A DNA stretch of 64,000 nt from Verrucomicrobiia bacterium (GCA_036268055.1 DATAUW010000009.1:120459-184458); one strand, 5' to 3'; shown: positions 36,733 through 46,445, counted from the stretch's first letter. Notes: generated from the letters alone by a model not told the origin. Numbers and translations: made by a program.

Positions 36733-38292
36733 TCAAAACCGGAGTTGCTCAACAATTCGCAAGACGGCCGCATTGATTTTACCGATCAAAAATTGCGGGT
36801 AGAGACCGATCAAAAACATCAGGGCGGTCGCGGGCAGAACGATGAAGCGCTCGCGCCAGTTTAAGTCGGGCAGCGCGCTCCACTTGGGGTTGAGCGGGCC
36901 GTTGAAGACACGCTGAATAACGGTCAATAGAAAAATGGCGGTAACCAGCAGGCCGATGACTGAGAGCGCGGTCGCCCAGGTGACGAGCGCAAAGGCGCCT
37001 TTGAAGATGAGAAATTCGCCGATGAAGCCATTGAGGCCGGGCAAACCAAGCGATGCAAAAATCGAGATGCCCATCAATCCGCAGAAGATGGGCGCGACTT
37101 TTCGGAGGCCGCCAAAATCATTCAGACCGCGCAAGCCACCGCTGCGTTTTTCCAGAAAGCCGATGAAGCAAAAAAGCACGGACGCGGTGAGACCGTGGTT
37201 GAACATTTGCAGGATCACGCCGTTGAGAGCGGCGGATTGTTCGGTGCGCCAGGGTTCATCGCCGCCGGTGAATTTGGCGGCGGCGAAAATTCCGAGCAGG
37301 CAATAGCCAAGATGGTTTATGGAGGAATAAGCAAAAATGCGCTTGAGATCGCGTTGCGCAAAAGCGGCACAGGCGGAAAGAATGATGGTTGCGACGGCGA
37401 GCCACAAAAGCGGCGTCAGCATGTGGCGCATCTGGTCGGGAAAGATGGGGAGCAGAATTCGCAGAAAACCATAAACGCCCATCTTGGACATGACGCCGGT
37501 GAGCAGCATGGTCGTGCCGGTCGACGCTTCGGTGTAGGTCAACGGCAACCAGGTATGAAATGGAATCAGCGGGACCTTCACCGCGAATCCCAGGAATACT
37601 CCGGCGAAAATGACAAGCGGAAGCTGGTAGCGATTGAATATTTGCCAGCCTTGCAATTTTACGTTTAGCAAGGCGGCAAGTTGGCCGGACTGGCCGAGGT
37701 CGGTGAGTTCGGGAAAGTCAAAAGAGTGCGTTGCCCAAAAAATGGCGAGGAAGGACAGGAGCATCGTGACGCTGCCGACCATCGTATAAATGAAAAATCG
37801 AGTCGCGGCGGCAGCGCGATTTGGGCCGCCCCAAAATTTGATGAGGAAAAACGCGGGGATAAGGCTCAGCTCCCAAAAAATAAACCAATGGAGAAAATTG
37901 AGCGCGGTAAAAGTGCCGATGAGTCCAGTTTGGAGCAGCAGCATCAATGAATAATATCGGGGAACATTTTCGTCGGTGTGCCAGGTGGCAAAAATTGCGA
38001 TGGGTGTGATCAGCGCAGCGAGGGCAACCATCAGCAAACTGATGCCATCCAGGCCGAGATAATATTGCGCGCCGAGCGATTCGATCCACGCATGTTTTTC
38101 GACGAAGTGATATTGGCCATCAGAGGCATCAAAATTTAACCACAACAAAATCACCCAAAGCAGCGTCAGAATATTGAATCCCAGGGCCACCTTGCGGGCG
38201 AAGCGCTGGTTTTCCGGAGGCAGCAACCAAAGCATCAGCGCGCCGGCGAGCGGCGTGAAGGTGAGGATGCTGAGGATGGGAAGTTGGTTCAT
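36733..38292 (-). CDS. nuoM: NADH-quinone oxidoreductase subunit M (copy 1)
   Basis: The 519-residue membrane protein has FWELSLIPAFFLIKFWGG with the conserved glutamate, VPLIPFHTWLPLTYTEASTG, IFAYSSINHLGYCLLG and LGLPGLNGFIGEF, the NuoM signature set. It shares the fold of the next gene but carries extra loops (for example residues ~170-205, before the KVPLIPFHTW segment). It starts seven bases after the nuoL stop. Confidence 0.92.
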   Translation of the reverse strand: MNQLPILSILTFTPLAGALMLWLLPPENQRFARKVALGFNILTLLWVILLWLNFDASDGQYHFVEKHAWIESLGAQYYLGLDGISLLMVALAALITPIAIFATWHTDENVPRYYSLMLLLQTGLIGTFTALNFLHWFIFWELSLIPAFFLIKFWGGPNRAAAATRFFIYTMVGSVTMLLSFLAIFWATHSFDFPELTDLGQSGQLAALLNVKLQGWQIFNRYQLPLVIFAGVFLGFAVKVPLIPFHTWLPLTYTEASTGTTMLLTGVMSKMGVYGFLRILLPIFPDQMRHMLTPLLWLAVATIILSACAAFAQRDLKRIFAYSSINHLGYCLLGIFAAAKFTGGDEPWRTEQSAALNGVILQMFNHGLTASVLFCFIGFLEKRSGGLRGLNDFGGLRKVAPIFCGLMGISIFASLGLPGLNGFIGEFLIFKGAFALVTWATALSVIGLLVTAIFLLTVIQRVFNGPLNPKWSALPDLNWRERFIVLPATALMFLIGLYPQFLIGKINAAVLRIVEQLRF

Positions 38293-38299
38293 GATGCGA

Positions 38300-40342
38300 T
38301 CAGCCCCAGAGCAGCAAAATTCCGAGCACGGCGAGCGCGATGCCGATCACGCGCAGATACGATTGCATCTGGCCATTTTCCAGGCGGGACAGCCATTTGC
38401 CGCCGCCGGTCACGCCGGAGCAGCCTTGGTCGAAGCCAAGGTTGACGACGTATTCATCGAAAAAGCGCGAGACCCACGAAAGGCCAATGACGACATAACT
38501 CACGGCATAAACCGCGCCCTGCCAAACCCAATAATCGAGCCAGTCGCAGAAGTCACACCACCACGCGTTGAAACGGATGATGGTGAACTCGTAAAATTCG
38601 TCCACATAGAATTTATTTTGCAGCAGGCAAAAAATATCGGGGTGGAACTTTTGGAGAATGTCGGATGCATCGGGATTTTCGATTCGCTTTTCGCCGTAAA
38701 GCCACCAACCGAGACCGATGCCGATGGCCACGATGCAGGTCGAAAGAACAAGTGTGCCGATGCTGAAAGCGGCGGATTCACCGCCAATATATTTCTGGAA
38801 CCATGGCCACGCAGGAGTGCCAATGAAACCGAGCAGGACGGCAAAGACCGCGAGAATGGCGAGTGGCGCGGTCATCACCGCGGGACTCTCATGGGGATCG
38901 TGATGCTCGTGGGCGTGATCTGAAGTGGTGGTTTGGTTGCCGCGATAATTTCCGAAGAAGACGTAGCACATCTGGCGCGTCATATAGAACGCGGTGAGAA
39001 CGGCAGCGATAGCGGCGAAATAAAATGGGATGGGTGAGTGCGGCCATTTCTGCGCGGCGTGGAGGATTTCATCTTTGCTCCAGAAACCGGAAAAGAAAAT
39101 CGGAACGCCGGACAAGGCCATCATTCCGATGGCGTAAGTGGCGAAAGTAACCGGCATGAATTTTTTTATGCCGCCCATTTTGCGGATGTCCTGTTCGCCG
39201 TCGCAACCGTGGATAACCGAGCCCGCGCCGAGGAACAGGAGCGCCTTGAAAAACGCGTGGGTGATGAGATGAAACATCCCGACGGCGACGCCACCGACGC
39301 CAAGGCCGAGCATCATAAAACCGAGTTGGGAAACGGTTGAATAGGCAAGGATGCGTTTGATGTCGGTTTGCGCGACAGCGATGCACGCGGCGAAAATCGC
39401 AGTGAAGGCACCAATCCACGCGACTACCGAGAGCGCGGCATTGGAGCCCGCAACTCCGACGCTGTTGGGATCAAGGATCGGATAGACACGCGCAATCAGA
39501 AACACGCCCGCGGCGACCATCGTGGCGGCGTGGATCAAAGCGCTGACCGGCGTGGGGCCTTCCATAGCGTCGGGCAGCCAAACATGCAGCGGGAATTGGC
39601 CGGATTTGCCGACCGCGCCGGCAAAGATGAGCAACCCGATTGCGGTGGTGACCGCGATGCCGCCGACGGTGGTGCGACCGACAAGGTCGGAAAGCATTCC
39701 TTTTTCGAGGCAGCCGTGGCCATTGTCGTAGAACAAAAGCGTTTGCGCCTGTGCGTATAGAAAAAGAATGCCGAGAAAGAAAATAACATCGCCGATGCGG
39801 GTGGTGATGAAGGCTTTTTTGGCGGCGTCCGCGGCGCTGGGTTTGTGATACCAAAAACCGATGAGCAAATAGGACGCGAGGCCGACCAGTTCCCAACACA
39901 TGAAGAGCATGAGCAAATTATTTGCGATGATGAGGCCGAGCATCGCGGCGGCGAAGAGCGAGAGGAAACAAAAGAAGCGGGTGTAATTTTCGTCGTTGGC
40001 CATGTAGCCGCTGCTATAAATAAAAATGAGCAAGGAGATGAACGTGACCATCACCAGCATGATGGCGGTCAGTGGATCGAAGACCCACCCCAACTGAAGA
40101 GTGGAATCGCCGATTTGAAACCAGTTGAAATTATGGACTTCAACATAAGGGCCACCGACTCTTGCTTTTGGCAATGAAATCAACCATGCAGGAAAAATCG
40201 AAAGCACAAATGAAATAGCCATCGCACCGATCGTGAGCGTCGAGGCGAATTTTTTATGCGCGCGCGGGGTGACGGATAGCACGGCGGCGGCAAAAAGCGG
40301 CAGCGCGGGAATCAGCCAGAGATGTTGGGTAGTCCAGTTCAT
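38300..40342 (-). CDS. nuoL: NADH-quinone oxidoreductase subunit L
   Basis: The 680-residue protein is the largest antiporter-like subunit. It contains FMCWELVGLASYLLIGFWY, PLHVWLPDAMEGPTPVSALIHAATMVAAG, ILAYSTVSQLGFMMLGLGVGG and ALSGVPIFFSGFWSKDEIL. The long C-terminal extension that includes the lateral helix is present (to WLSRLENGQMQSYLRVIG...). It pumps protons at the distal membrane arm. Spaced nine bases from nuoK. Confidence 0.94.
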   Translation of the reverse strand: MNWTTQHLWLIPALPLFAAAVLSVTPRAHKKFASTLTIGAMAISFVLSIFPAWLISLPKARVGGPYVEVHNFNWFQIGDSTLQLGWVFDPLTAIMLVMVTFISLLIFIYSSGYMANDENYTRFFCFLSLFAAAMLGLIIANNLLMLFMCWELVGLASYLLIGFWYHKPSAADAAKKAFITTRIGDVIFFLGILFLYAQAQTLLFYDNGHGCLEKGMLSDLVGRTTVGGIAVTTAIGLLIFAGAVGKSGQFPLHVWLPDAMEGPTPVSALIHAATMVAAGVFLIARVYPILDPNSVGVAGSNAALSVVAWIGAFTAIFAACIAVAQTDIKRILAYSTVSQLGFMMLGLGVGGVAVGMFHLITHAFFKALLFLGAGSVIHGCDGEQDIRKMGGIKKFMPVTFATYAIGMMALSGVPIFFSGFWSKDEILHAAQKWPHSPIPFYFAAIAAVLTAFYMTRQMCYVFFGNYRGNQTTTSDHAHEHHDPHESPAVMTAPLAILAVFAVLLGFIGTPAWPWFQKYIGGESAAFSIGTLVLSTCIVAIGIGLGWWLYGEKRIENPDASDILQKFHPDIFCLLQNKFYVDEFYEFTIIRFNAWWCDFCDWLDYWVWQGAVYAVSYVVIGLSWVSRFFDEYVVNLGFDQGCSGVTGGGKWLSRLENGQMQSYLRVIGIALAVLGILLLWG

Positions 40343-40351
40343 CTTGGCGCG

Positions 40352-40663
40352 TCAGCCTTTGAGCGAGTCCATTTTGTCGAGGTTGATGTTTTTATAATGG
40401 CGATAAATGGTGATGATGAGAGCGAGACCGACGGCGGCTTCAGCGGCGGCAACCGCGATGGAAAAAATCACGAACATGAGTCCCATGAGGGCGTCGGGAT
40501 TTTGGTTGTAACGCCAGAAAGCGATGAAGTTAAGGTTCGCGGCGTTAAGCATGAGTTCGATGCCGACGAGAACGAGGATGCCGTTGCGCCGCGTAAGCGC
40601 GCCCGCGAGACCGATGCTGAAGAGCAGCGCGGACAGCAACAGATAATAATAGAGCGGTATCAT
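40352..40663 (-). CDS. nuoK: NADH-quinone oxidoreductase subunit K
   Basis: The 103-residue, three-helix membrane subunit shows GALTRRNGILVLVGIELMLNAANLN and the second conserved glutamate in IAVAAAEAAVGLALIITIYRH, both of which line the proton path. Length is normal. Two bases from nuoJ. Confidence 0.93.
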   Translation of the reverse strand: MIPLYYYLLLSALLFSIGLAGALTRRNGILVLVGIELMLNAANLNFIAFWRYNQNPDALMGLMFVIFSIAVAAAEAAVGLALIITIYRHYKNINLDKMDSLKG

Positions 40664-40665
40664 GT

Positions 40666-41199
40666 TCAGTGCGCGGCGGGTTTGGCTGGTGAAACGGGCG
40701 TGGCGGTTTTGGCCGGTTCTTTCAAGGCGATGATCACGGCTCCGATGGCGGCGGCGGTGAGCAATAGGCCGATGACTTCAAGCGGGAGAACGTAGCGGGT
40801 CATTAGTTGATTACCGATTTCGCGAACGGTGGGGTCGGTTTTTGCGGGCGGCAACTTATCGGCGATGGAACTGTGCAACACGGACCAGGTAAGGATGCCG
40901 AAAACCATTACCGCGATGGCCACACCGATTCCCCATTTGCGCGAAACGATTGGCTCGGGATTATGTTCACTGCTGCGCGTCAAGAGAATGGCGAAGACGA
41001 TGAGAATGGCGACGGCACCGATGTAAACGAGGATTTGCGCCCAGCCGACAAACGGTGCGCCGAGTTGAAGATAGAGCGCGGCGAGGCCGGCAAAGGTCAC
41101 CGCGAGCGAGAGCGCGCAGTGGACGAGATTGCGCAACGACATGGCGGCGACGGCGCTCACGAGCGTCAGTGCGGCGATGATGGCGAAAGCAATTTGCAT
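40666..41199 (-). CDS. nuoJ: NADH-quinone oxidoreductase subunit J
   Basis: The 177-residue five-helix membrane subunit shows NLVHCALSLAVTFAGLAALYL, FVGWAQILVYIGAVAILIVF and LLTAAAIGAVIIALKE. It belongs to the membrane-arm section between NuoH and NuoK. Three bases from nuoH. The C-terminus is a short Pro/Ala tail. Confidence 0.92.
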   Translation of the reverse strand: MQIAFAIIAALTLVSAVAAMSLRNLVHCALSLAVTFAGLAALYLQLGAPFVGWAQILVYIGAVAILIVFAILLTRSSEHNPEPIVSRKWGIGVAIAVMVFGILTWSVLHSSIADKLPPAKTDPTVREIGNQLMTRYVLPLEVIGLLLTAAAIGAVIIALKEPAKTATPVSPAKPAAH

Positions 41200-41202
41200 C
41201 GG

Positions 41203-42432
41203 TCAATCGGCGAAACGATAAATGCGTTTGGTGGATTTTTGTTCGCCGGTGAGCGCACGGCCAAGAATCGCGTACGGCGCGGCGATCATTGCGCCGCAAA
41301 TAAGCCAGCGCAAGGGGAGTGCGGTGGTGAAACTCCATTCGGCGGTGTAATGCCAGACAGCGGCGGCGATGAGATTCAACAGCGCCATTGGCAGCATGAA
41401 TTTCCAGGCGAAGTTGAGGAGTTGATCCACGCGCAATCGCGGAAGCGTGCCGCGAATCCAGATGAACAGCAGCACGAGCCCAACGAGTTTGCCGAGGAAC
41501 CAAAAATATCCGGGAACCCAATCGAGGAGCGGTGTGGGTGATTGCCAACCACCGAGAAACAACGTGGCGGCGAGACCACACATGGCGAACATGCCAAGAT
41601 ATTCAGCGAGAAAGAAGAGCGCGTATTTGAAGCCGGAGTATTCGGTGAGATGACCGGCGATGAGTTCGGATTCGGCTTCGGGAATATCAAAGGGCGAGCG
41701 GTTGGATTCGGCGAGCGCGGCGATGAGAAAAATAATCAACCCCGCCAAGCCCCACGGCCGGAACACATGCCAGCGCGGAATGAAACCGTACGCATAACCA
41801 CCCTGCCCTTCCACGATGGCAACTAGCGAGAGCGAGCCGGTGATCATGATCACGGACACGGTCGAAATGATGAGCGGAATTTCGTAGCTGATCATTTGGG
41901 CGATGGCGCGCATTGCGCCAAGGAGGGAATATTTATTGCGGCTCGACCAGCCGGCCATGAAAATCGAAAGTTCGGTGGACGCGCCGACGGCGAAGAAAAA
42001 AAGCATTCCTGAATCGAGGTCGAGCGGGACGAGGTGGCGTCCGTAGGGAAGAACGGCATAAGCGAGCAGCGTGGGAATGAGCAACACGACCGGCGCAAGA
42101 AAGTGGACGACTTTGTCGGCGCTGCGGGGAACGATGTCTTCTTTCGTGAGCATCTTGAAGCCGTCGGCGATAGGCTGAAACCAGCCCCATGGACCGACGC
42201 GGTTTGGGCCGTAACGGTTTTGAATTCGACCGAGGCCTTTGCGCTCGATCCAAGTCGTCGCGGCGAACAGTCCGGGGAAAATCATGAGGATAGGACTGAT
42301 GCTCAGGATGGCGTTCGCGAACGGGCGCGCGCACTCGGGCAACGCGGCGAGAAAATCCGCCTTGGGATCCGGCTGATCGGCGACCGCCTTCAAAATCATG
42401 ACGATAAATCCGAAGAGGAGGTTGCCGATCAT
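41203..42432 (-). CDS. nuoH: NADH-quinone oxidoreductase subunit H
   Basis: The 409-residue membrane subunit forms the quinone entry region. It contains TTWIERKGLGRIQNRYGPNRVGPWG, QPIADGFKMLTKEDIVP, SIFMAGWSSRNKYSLLGAMRAIAQMISYEIPL, ESNRSPFDIPEAESELIAG and the late WIRGTLPRLRVDQLLNFAWK. It lies after nuoI here, reversing the usual H-I order. Spacing to nuoI is 28 bases. Confidence 0.93.
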   Translation of the reverse strand: MIGNLLFGFIVMILKAVADQPDPKADFLAALPECARPFANAILSISPILMIFPGLFAATTWIERKGLGRIQNRYGPNRVGPWGWFQPIADGFKMLTKEDIVPRSADKVVHFLAPVVLLIPTLLAYAVLPYGRHLVPLDLDSGMLFFFAVGASTELSIFMAGWSSRNKYSLLGAMRAIAQMISYEIPLIISTVSVIMITGSLSLVAIVEGQGGYAYGFIPRWHVFRPWGLAGLIIFLIAALAESNRSPFDIPEAESELIAGHLTEYSGFKYALFFLAEYLGMFAMCGLAATLFLGGWQSPTPLLDWVPGYFWFLGKLVGLVLLFIWIRGTLPRLRVDQLLNFAWKFMLPMALLNLIAAAVWHYTAEWSFTTALPLRWLICGAMIAAPYAILGRALTGEQKSTKRIYRFAD

Positions 42433-42460
42433 GATTGATGAATTTTATGCGAGCGTGAAA

Positions 42461-43078
42461 TCATTTTGCGGGCGGCGCGGTTGAGGCTGGCGTAGCTTTC
42501 GCGGCAACGGCGGCTTTGGCTTTTGCTTCGGCGTCGGCCTTTGCCTTGGCTTCGGCTTTAGCTTTTTCGGCGGCGAGACGCTCGTCCACTTCGGTGGCTT
42601 CGCTGGGATGAATCTGCCGGTAATATTCGTTGGACTTGGCGAGATGATGTTTGTCGAGGAGCAAGGCATCGAAGCGGTCGGTGTTGCTCAGTTCCACGTT
42701 GATATCCATTTTGATGGCTTCAAACGGGCAAACCTCGACACAAATCTGACAGCTCATGCAAACGGAAATATCTATGTCAAACGTCTTCGGCTGAACTTGC
42801 AGCTTGCCGATGTAGTCGGGCTTCTTGACGGTGTCTTTAATTATGTAGATGCACTTGGGCGGACATTCCTTTTCACAAATCTGGCAGGCGACGCAGCGCA
42901 GGCCTTTCATCGGATCAAGGCCATCGAAAACGAGGAAGGGAAAATTCCGCGCGTTTTCTTTCGGCGGAATTTTCTGCTCGGGATATTCAACAGTGGTGAG
43001 ACGCTCGGGATCGTGGTAGCTGCCCACGAAATTCCGCGCGGTCTCCGCCATGCCTTTGATGATGCCTTCACCTAGCAT
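42461..43078 (-). CDS. nuoI: NADH-quinone oxidoreductase subunit I, with Ala/Lys-rich C-terminal tail
   Basis: The 205-residue ferredoxin-like subunit has two 4Fe-4S motifs, CVACQICEKECP and CMSCQICVEVCPFEAI, for clusters N6a and N6b. It passes electrons towards NuoB. From about residue 168 an extension of repeated AKAEAKAKADAE-type sequence ends TPASTAPPAK; this low-complexity, probably helical tail is absent from usual NuoI proteins. It lies between nuoD and nuoH with gaps of two and 28 bases. Confidence 0.93.
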   Translation of the reverse strand: MLGEGIIKGMAETARNFVGSYHDPERLTTVEYPEQKIPPKENARNFPFLVFDGLDPMKGLRCVACQICEKECPPKCIYIIKDTVKKPDYIGKLQVQPKTFDIDISVCMSCQICVEVCPFEAIKMDINVELSNTDRFDALLLDKHHLAKSNEYYRQIHPSEATEVDERLAAEKAKAEAKAKADAEAKAKAAVAAKATPASTAPPAK

Positions 43079-43080
43079 AT

Positions 43081-44280
43081 TTATCTATCCACTTCTCCCA
43101 ACACGATGTCCACGCTGCCGAGAATGATGACGACATCGCCGACGGTCAATCCCAGGCACATGTCTTCGAGAATGGTGAGGTTGATGAGGCTCGGCGGGCG
43201 CACGCGATAACGGTAAGGATTTGGCGAGCCGTCGCTGACGAGATAAAATCCGAGTTCGCCTTTCGGACCTTCGATGCGTCCATAGGCTTCGCCCGTCTTT
43301 GGGCGAAAGCCGCGAAGCTTCGCCTTGGGATCAACGATGGGGCCGGCAGGAATTTCGCGCAGGGCTTTTTGCAAAATTTTCAGCGACTCGCGCATTTCCA
43401 AAACGCGGATCATGTAACGGTCATAGACATCGCCGTGATCGCCGAGGGGAATGCGAAAATCGAAACGCTCGTAGATGCCATACTTGTCCACTTTGCGGAT
43501 GTCGTAATTGACGCCGCTGGCGCGGAGCATCGGGCCGGTGATGCCGGCGTTGATGGCGAGATCGGGAGGAAGAATTCCAACACCTTGCGAGCGCGCGATG
43601 ATGATTTCGTTGCCGGTGAGGAGCGCTTCAAATTCGTCGAGGAAGCGGGGGAAATTATCCACGATGCGCTGGGCTTGTTCGAGCCAGCCGGGCGGCAAGT
43701 CCACGCGGCAGCCGCCGAAGCGCATATAATTACACATCATGCGCGAGCCGCTGAGCGACTCGAAGAGGTCGAGAATATTTTCGCGCTCGCGAAACGCATA
43801 CATAAGCGGCGTGCCGAGCGCGCCCATGTCCTGCATAAGAAAACCAATGAGGCAGGTGTGATTGACGAGACGCGTGAGTTCAGCGGTGAGGATGCGGATA
43901 TACTCGGCGCGTTCGGGGACTTGCAAGCCAGCGAGTTTTTCGACGCTTAAGGCGTAGGCCCAGTTGTTCGTCATCGAACAAAAATAATCGAGCCGGTCGG
44001 TGTAAGGCATCGAGGCGAGATAGGTGGTGTTCTCGGCGATTTTTTCGTGGTTGCGATGGAGGTAACCGAAGACGGGCTTGAGCTTGACGATTTTTTCGCC
44101 GTCGAGCACGACGTCCATGCGAAAGACGCCGTGGGTCGAGGGATGATGCGGGCCCATTGCGACCTCGAGCAATTCGCCGTCGGATTCCCCTGCCCCGCTG
44201 GGTTTGGGAAGGATTTCGAATTTGGTTTCTGGAGAATTGGCGGCGATCACAGTATCGTCAATTTGTTTTTCCGAAGTCAT
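43081..44280 (-). CDS. nuoD: NADH-quinone oxidoreductase subunit D (49-kDa)
   Basis: The 399-residue protein contains [59 protein letters not shown] and the [22 protein letters not shown] segment, all of the quinone-site subunit. The chosen ATG 44280 lies 23 bases inside the end of the ParE/RelE-type toxin gene, so nuoD translation may depend on toxin translation. An upstream in-frame codon at 44313 adds 11 residues that fall wholly in toxin coding sequence. No nuoC-nuoD fusion. Confidence 0.94.
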   Translation of the reverse strand: MTSEKQIDDTVIAANSPETKFEILPKPSGAGESDGELLEVAMGPHHPSTHGVFRMDVVLDGEKIVKLKPVFGYLHRNHEKIAENTTYLASMPYTDRLDYFCSMTNNWAYALSVEKLAGLQVPERAEYIRILTAELTRLVNHTCLIGFLMQDMGALGTPLMYAFRERENILDLFESLSGSRMMCNYMRFGGCRVDLPPGWLEQAQRIVDNFPRFLDEFEALLTGNEIIIARSQGVGILPPDLAINAGITGPMLRASGVNYDIRKVDKYGIYERFDFRIPLGDHGDVYDRYMIRVLEMRESLKILQKALREIPAGPIVDPKAKLRGFRPKTGEAYGRIEGPKGELGFYLVSDGSPNPYRYRVRPPSLINLTILEDMCLGLTVGDVVIILGSVDIVLGEVDR

Positions 44281-44581
44281 CCGAATCAATCTGCGGAATT
44301 CCGCGAGACGCATGCCAAAAGCAAATGATTTCCACCAGTCCTGTGGTCACGCGATAAACGATACGATAACTTCGAAAAATAATTTCACGAAACGGCTCGC
44401 CTACTTCAGGGACGACCCTGCCACGTTCGGGAAATGATGATAAACTTAGAGCCTTATTAACCAAAGCAGTCCCAAAGCGAATGGCTATCTCCGCATCCGA
44501 TTGGACAGATATGTGGCGAACCAACATCTCCAAATCGCGCATCGCTCTTGGCGCAAAAACTACTTTGTAAGTTTCGTCCAT
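44258..44581 (-). CDS. ParE/RelE-type toxin embedded in the nuo operon
   Basis: The 107-residue basic protein shows the RelE/ParE fold: [20 protein letters not shown] at the N-terminus, [35 protein letters not shown] in the core, and [11 protein letters not shown] near the C-terminus. Members inhibit gyrase (ParE) or cut mRNA at the ribosome (RelE). I favour ParE-like from the [13 protein letters not shown] pattern. Its start overlaps the antitoxin stop by 22 bases and its stop overlaps the nuoD start by 23 bases. This pair separates nuoC from nuoD, which normally adjoin. Confidence 0.82.
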   Translation of the reverse strand: MDETYKVVFAPRAMRDLEMLVRHISVQSDAEIAIRFGTALVNKALSLSSFPERGRVVPEVGEPFREIIFRSYRIVYRVTTGLVEIICFWHASRGIPQIDSDDFGKTN

Positions 44582-44751
44582 GTCGGCATGCGTTTAAGAA
44601 TCTCTTCGGCGGTCAAATGTTCCCCGCGATCAAGTTCTGAAACCCCCTCACGAATACCCGCGACAAATTCGAGTTCCTGCGCGATATCAATCAACGACGC
44701 CTCATCCGGCAATTTTCGTATGACTTCAATGGCAATTTCCTTACTGCTCAT
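44560..44751 (-). CDS. Antitoxin partner of the ParE/RelE-type toxin
   Basis: The 63-residue protein is acidic with a helical pattern (SKEIAIEVIRKLPDEASLIDIAQELEFVAGIREGVSELDRGEH) ending [15 protein letters not shown]. This shape, KLPDdasl..I.e...f..aireG...ld.G....eEv..r, is familiar from small antitoxins of ParE/RelE-type addiction modules. It overlaps the toxin gene and starts 54 bases after nuoC. The DNA-binding part is probably the N-terminal half, but I cannot assign a fold. Confidence 0.75.
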   Translation of the reverse strand: MSSKEIAIEVIRKLPDEASLIDIAQELEFVAGIREGVSELDRGEHLTAEEILKRMPTWTKLTK

Positions 44752-44805
44752 AGTGTGATGATAGTTGAAGGTTCTGATAGTGACAATCCAATGAAAAATC
44801 GGTGG

Positions 44806-45441
44806 TCATGATTTAATTCCAGCCGAGTTGTGGTTTTTTGCCCGCTCCAAAACTTCGTCGTGCGGCGTGGGTTCGTATTCGTAATCGTCCGGCTCGACAT
44901 AATCTTTGCGCATCGGGAAATCCTTATAACCGTCCCACATCAAAATACGGCGAAGGTCGGGATGGCCGTCGAAGACGATGCCGTACAGGTCAAAAATTTC
45001 GCGTTCCTGAAATTCGGCGGCGCGCCAAATGGGCGTGAGCGAGGGAAGATTTATTTTATCAATGCGATTGCCAGTGCGCAAACGGATGATGACGGGGCCG
45101 TGCTTGAGCGTCATCGAGTAAAGATGATAAACGGCTTCGAGATAGGCGGGACGAGTTTTCTCCATGGTCTCCTCGACTTCTTTTTCCACGCCGTCCACGA
45201 TTTTTTTGACTTTGATTTTTTCTTTGATGATGAGTTCGGGCCAGTCTATGCCGGTGACGTTGGAGGCGTAGTCGAGGCGAAGTTCGGGATCGTCGCGGAG
45301 AAAGGTGGCGATGGCGAAGGCGTGATCATTATCCACGAGCAAGGAAAGCTGCGCGCTGGGGCTGTCGTTGGGAATCATTTCCAAACGGCAACCGGGAACG
45401 GCGGCTTCGATGCGGGATTTGATTTGGTCGAGTGGGAGCAT
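44806..45441 (-). CDS. nuoC: NADH-quinone oxidoreductase subunit C (30-kDa)
   Basis: The 211-residue subunit ends with the NuoC signature [41 protein letters not shown]. The central part has a charged insertion ([20 protein letters not shown], residues ~72-92) not seen in short NuoC proteins. It sits at the base of the peripheral arm with NuoD. Nine bases from nuoB; followed by the toxin-antitoxin pair. Confidence 0.92.
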   Translation of the reverse strand: MLPLDQIKSRIEAAVPGCRLEMIPNDSPSAQLSLLVDNDHAFAIATFLRDDPELRLDYASNVTGIDWPELIIKEKIKVKKIVDGVEKEVEETMEKTRPAYLEAVYHLYSMTLKHGPVIIRLRTGNRIDKINLPSLTPIWRAAEFQEREIFDLYGIVFDGHPDLRRILMWDGYKDFPMRKDYVEPDDYEYEPTPHDEVLERAKNHNSAGIKS

Positions 45442-45450
45442 CGGGAAAAA

Positions 45451-46071
45451 TTATTTATCGCGCGCCAGTTTGGGCGGCTGCCAGACCGAGGGGTTGCTGG
45501 TGGGCACGAGGTCGTGTTCGCCGAATTGCGGGACGGGAAATTCACTGGGGGCGTTGGGATCAGTAAAGCGCGGGCTGCCCGGGCCTTCGAGCGTTTGTTC
45601 GTCAATTTTTTTCTGCAAAGTCATGAACGCGTGGATGAGCGCCTCGGGGCGCGGCGGGCATCCAGGGATGTGGACATCCACGGGAATATAACGGTCAATG
45701 CCCTTGAGGACGTTGTAGCCTTGCTTGAATGGGCCGCCGGAAATCGCGCACGCGCCCATCGCTATGACGTATTTGGGCTCGGGCATTTGGTTGTAGAGGC
45801 GGACGACTTGCGGAGTCATTTTTTTAGTCACGGTGCCCGCAACGATCATGAGGTCGGCCTGACGTGGCGATGGGCGGAAGACTTCCGCGCCGAATCGGGC
45901 GAGGTCATATCGCGCCATGGTGGTGGCGATCATTTCGATGGCGCAACAGGCGAGGCCGAATTGCATCGGCCAAACGGAATTTTTGCGGCCCCAGTTGTAA
46001 AGCTCGGAAAGCTTCGTGGTGAAGATGCCTTGTTTGCTGAGTTCGCTGCGCAAGCCTTCGTCCATGATCAT
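45451..46071 (-). CDS. nuoB: NADH-quinone oxidoreductase subunit B (PSST)
   Basis: The 206-residue product binds cluster N2 through [18 protein letters not shown] and [11 protein letters not shown]. It starts [11 protein letters not shown] at the ATG overlapping the nuoA stop (ATGA at 46068-46071); a longer reading from 46104 would overlap nuoA by 37 bases and seems less likely. A ~40-residue Pro/Ser-rich C-terminal tail follows the conserved core. Confidence 0.93.
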   Translation of the reverse strand: MIMDEGLRSELSKQGIFTTKLSELYNWGRKNSVWPMQFGLACCAIEMIATTMARYDLARFGAEVFRPSPRQADLMIVAGTVTKKMTPQVVRLYNQMPEPKYVIAMGACAISGGPFKQGYNVLKGIDRYIPVDVHIPGCPPRPEALIHAFMTLQKKIDEQTLEGPGSPRFTDPNAPSEFPVPQFGEHDLVPTSNPSVWQPPKLARDK

Positions 46072-46445
46072 GCCCACGTTAGCACTCCTTTGCGCCAGGC
46101 CCACACAAGGCCTTCGACCAGAAGCAGCAGAAAAACAATCATGGCGAGAAATGCGCCGACGGGCAGGCCAGTGAAGGCGACGGCAAATGGCAGCAGAAAA
46201 ATAGTTTCGACGTCGAAGATGAGGAAGATAATGGCGTAAAGATAATATTCAGAACGGAATTGTAGCCAGGCATCGCCGCGCGATTCGAGGCCGCATTCGT
46301 AAACGGCGTTTTTATCGGGGCCGGGTTTTTTGGGGGAAAAGCGCTTTGCCCACAGATATGCAAGGAGCAGCGGCATCAAAGAGAAAATCGCCGCCGCAAC
46401 GATGAACACCGTGAGTAAAAGGTACGGATTATTTTCGGTGGCCAT
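46068..46445 (-). CDS. nuoA: NADH-quinone oxidoreductase subunit A
   Basis: The 125-residue three-helix membrane subunit contains [38 protein letters not shown] in two motif blocks, the NuoA signature with the conserved cysteine loop and DxE. It is the first gene of the operon, with a plausible promoter upstream and a GGA ribosome-site remnant six bases before ATG. Confidence 0.94.
   Translation of the reverse strand: MATENNPYLLLTVFIVAAAIFSLMPLLLAYLWAKRFSPKKPGPDKNAVYECGLESRGDAWLQFRSEYYLYAIIFLIFDVETIFLLPFAVAFTGLPVGAFLAMIVFLLLLVEGLVWAWRKGVLTWA

Noticed and set aside
44830..46239. 469-codon open frame opposite nuoC, nuoB and part of nuoA
   Set aside because: Spans several proven minus-strand genes and their boundaries; the product has no motif.
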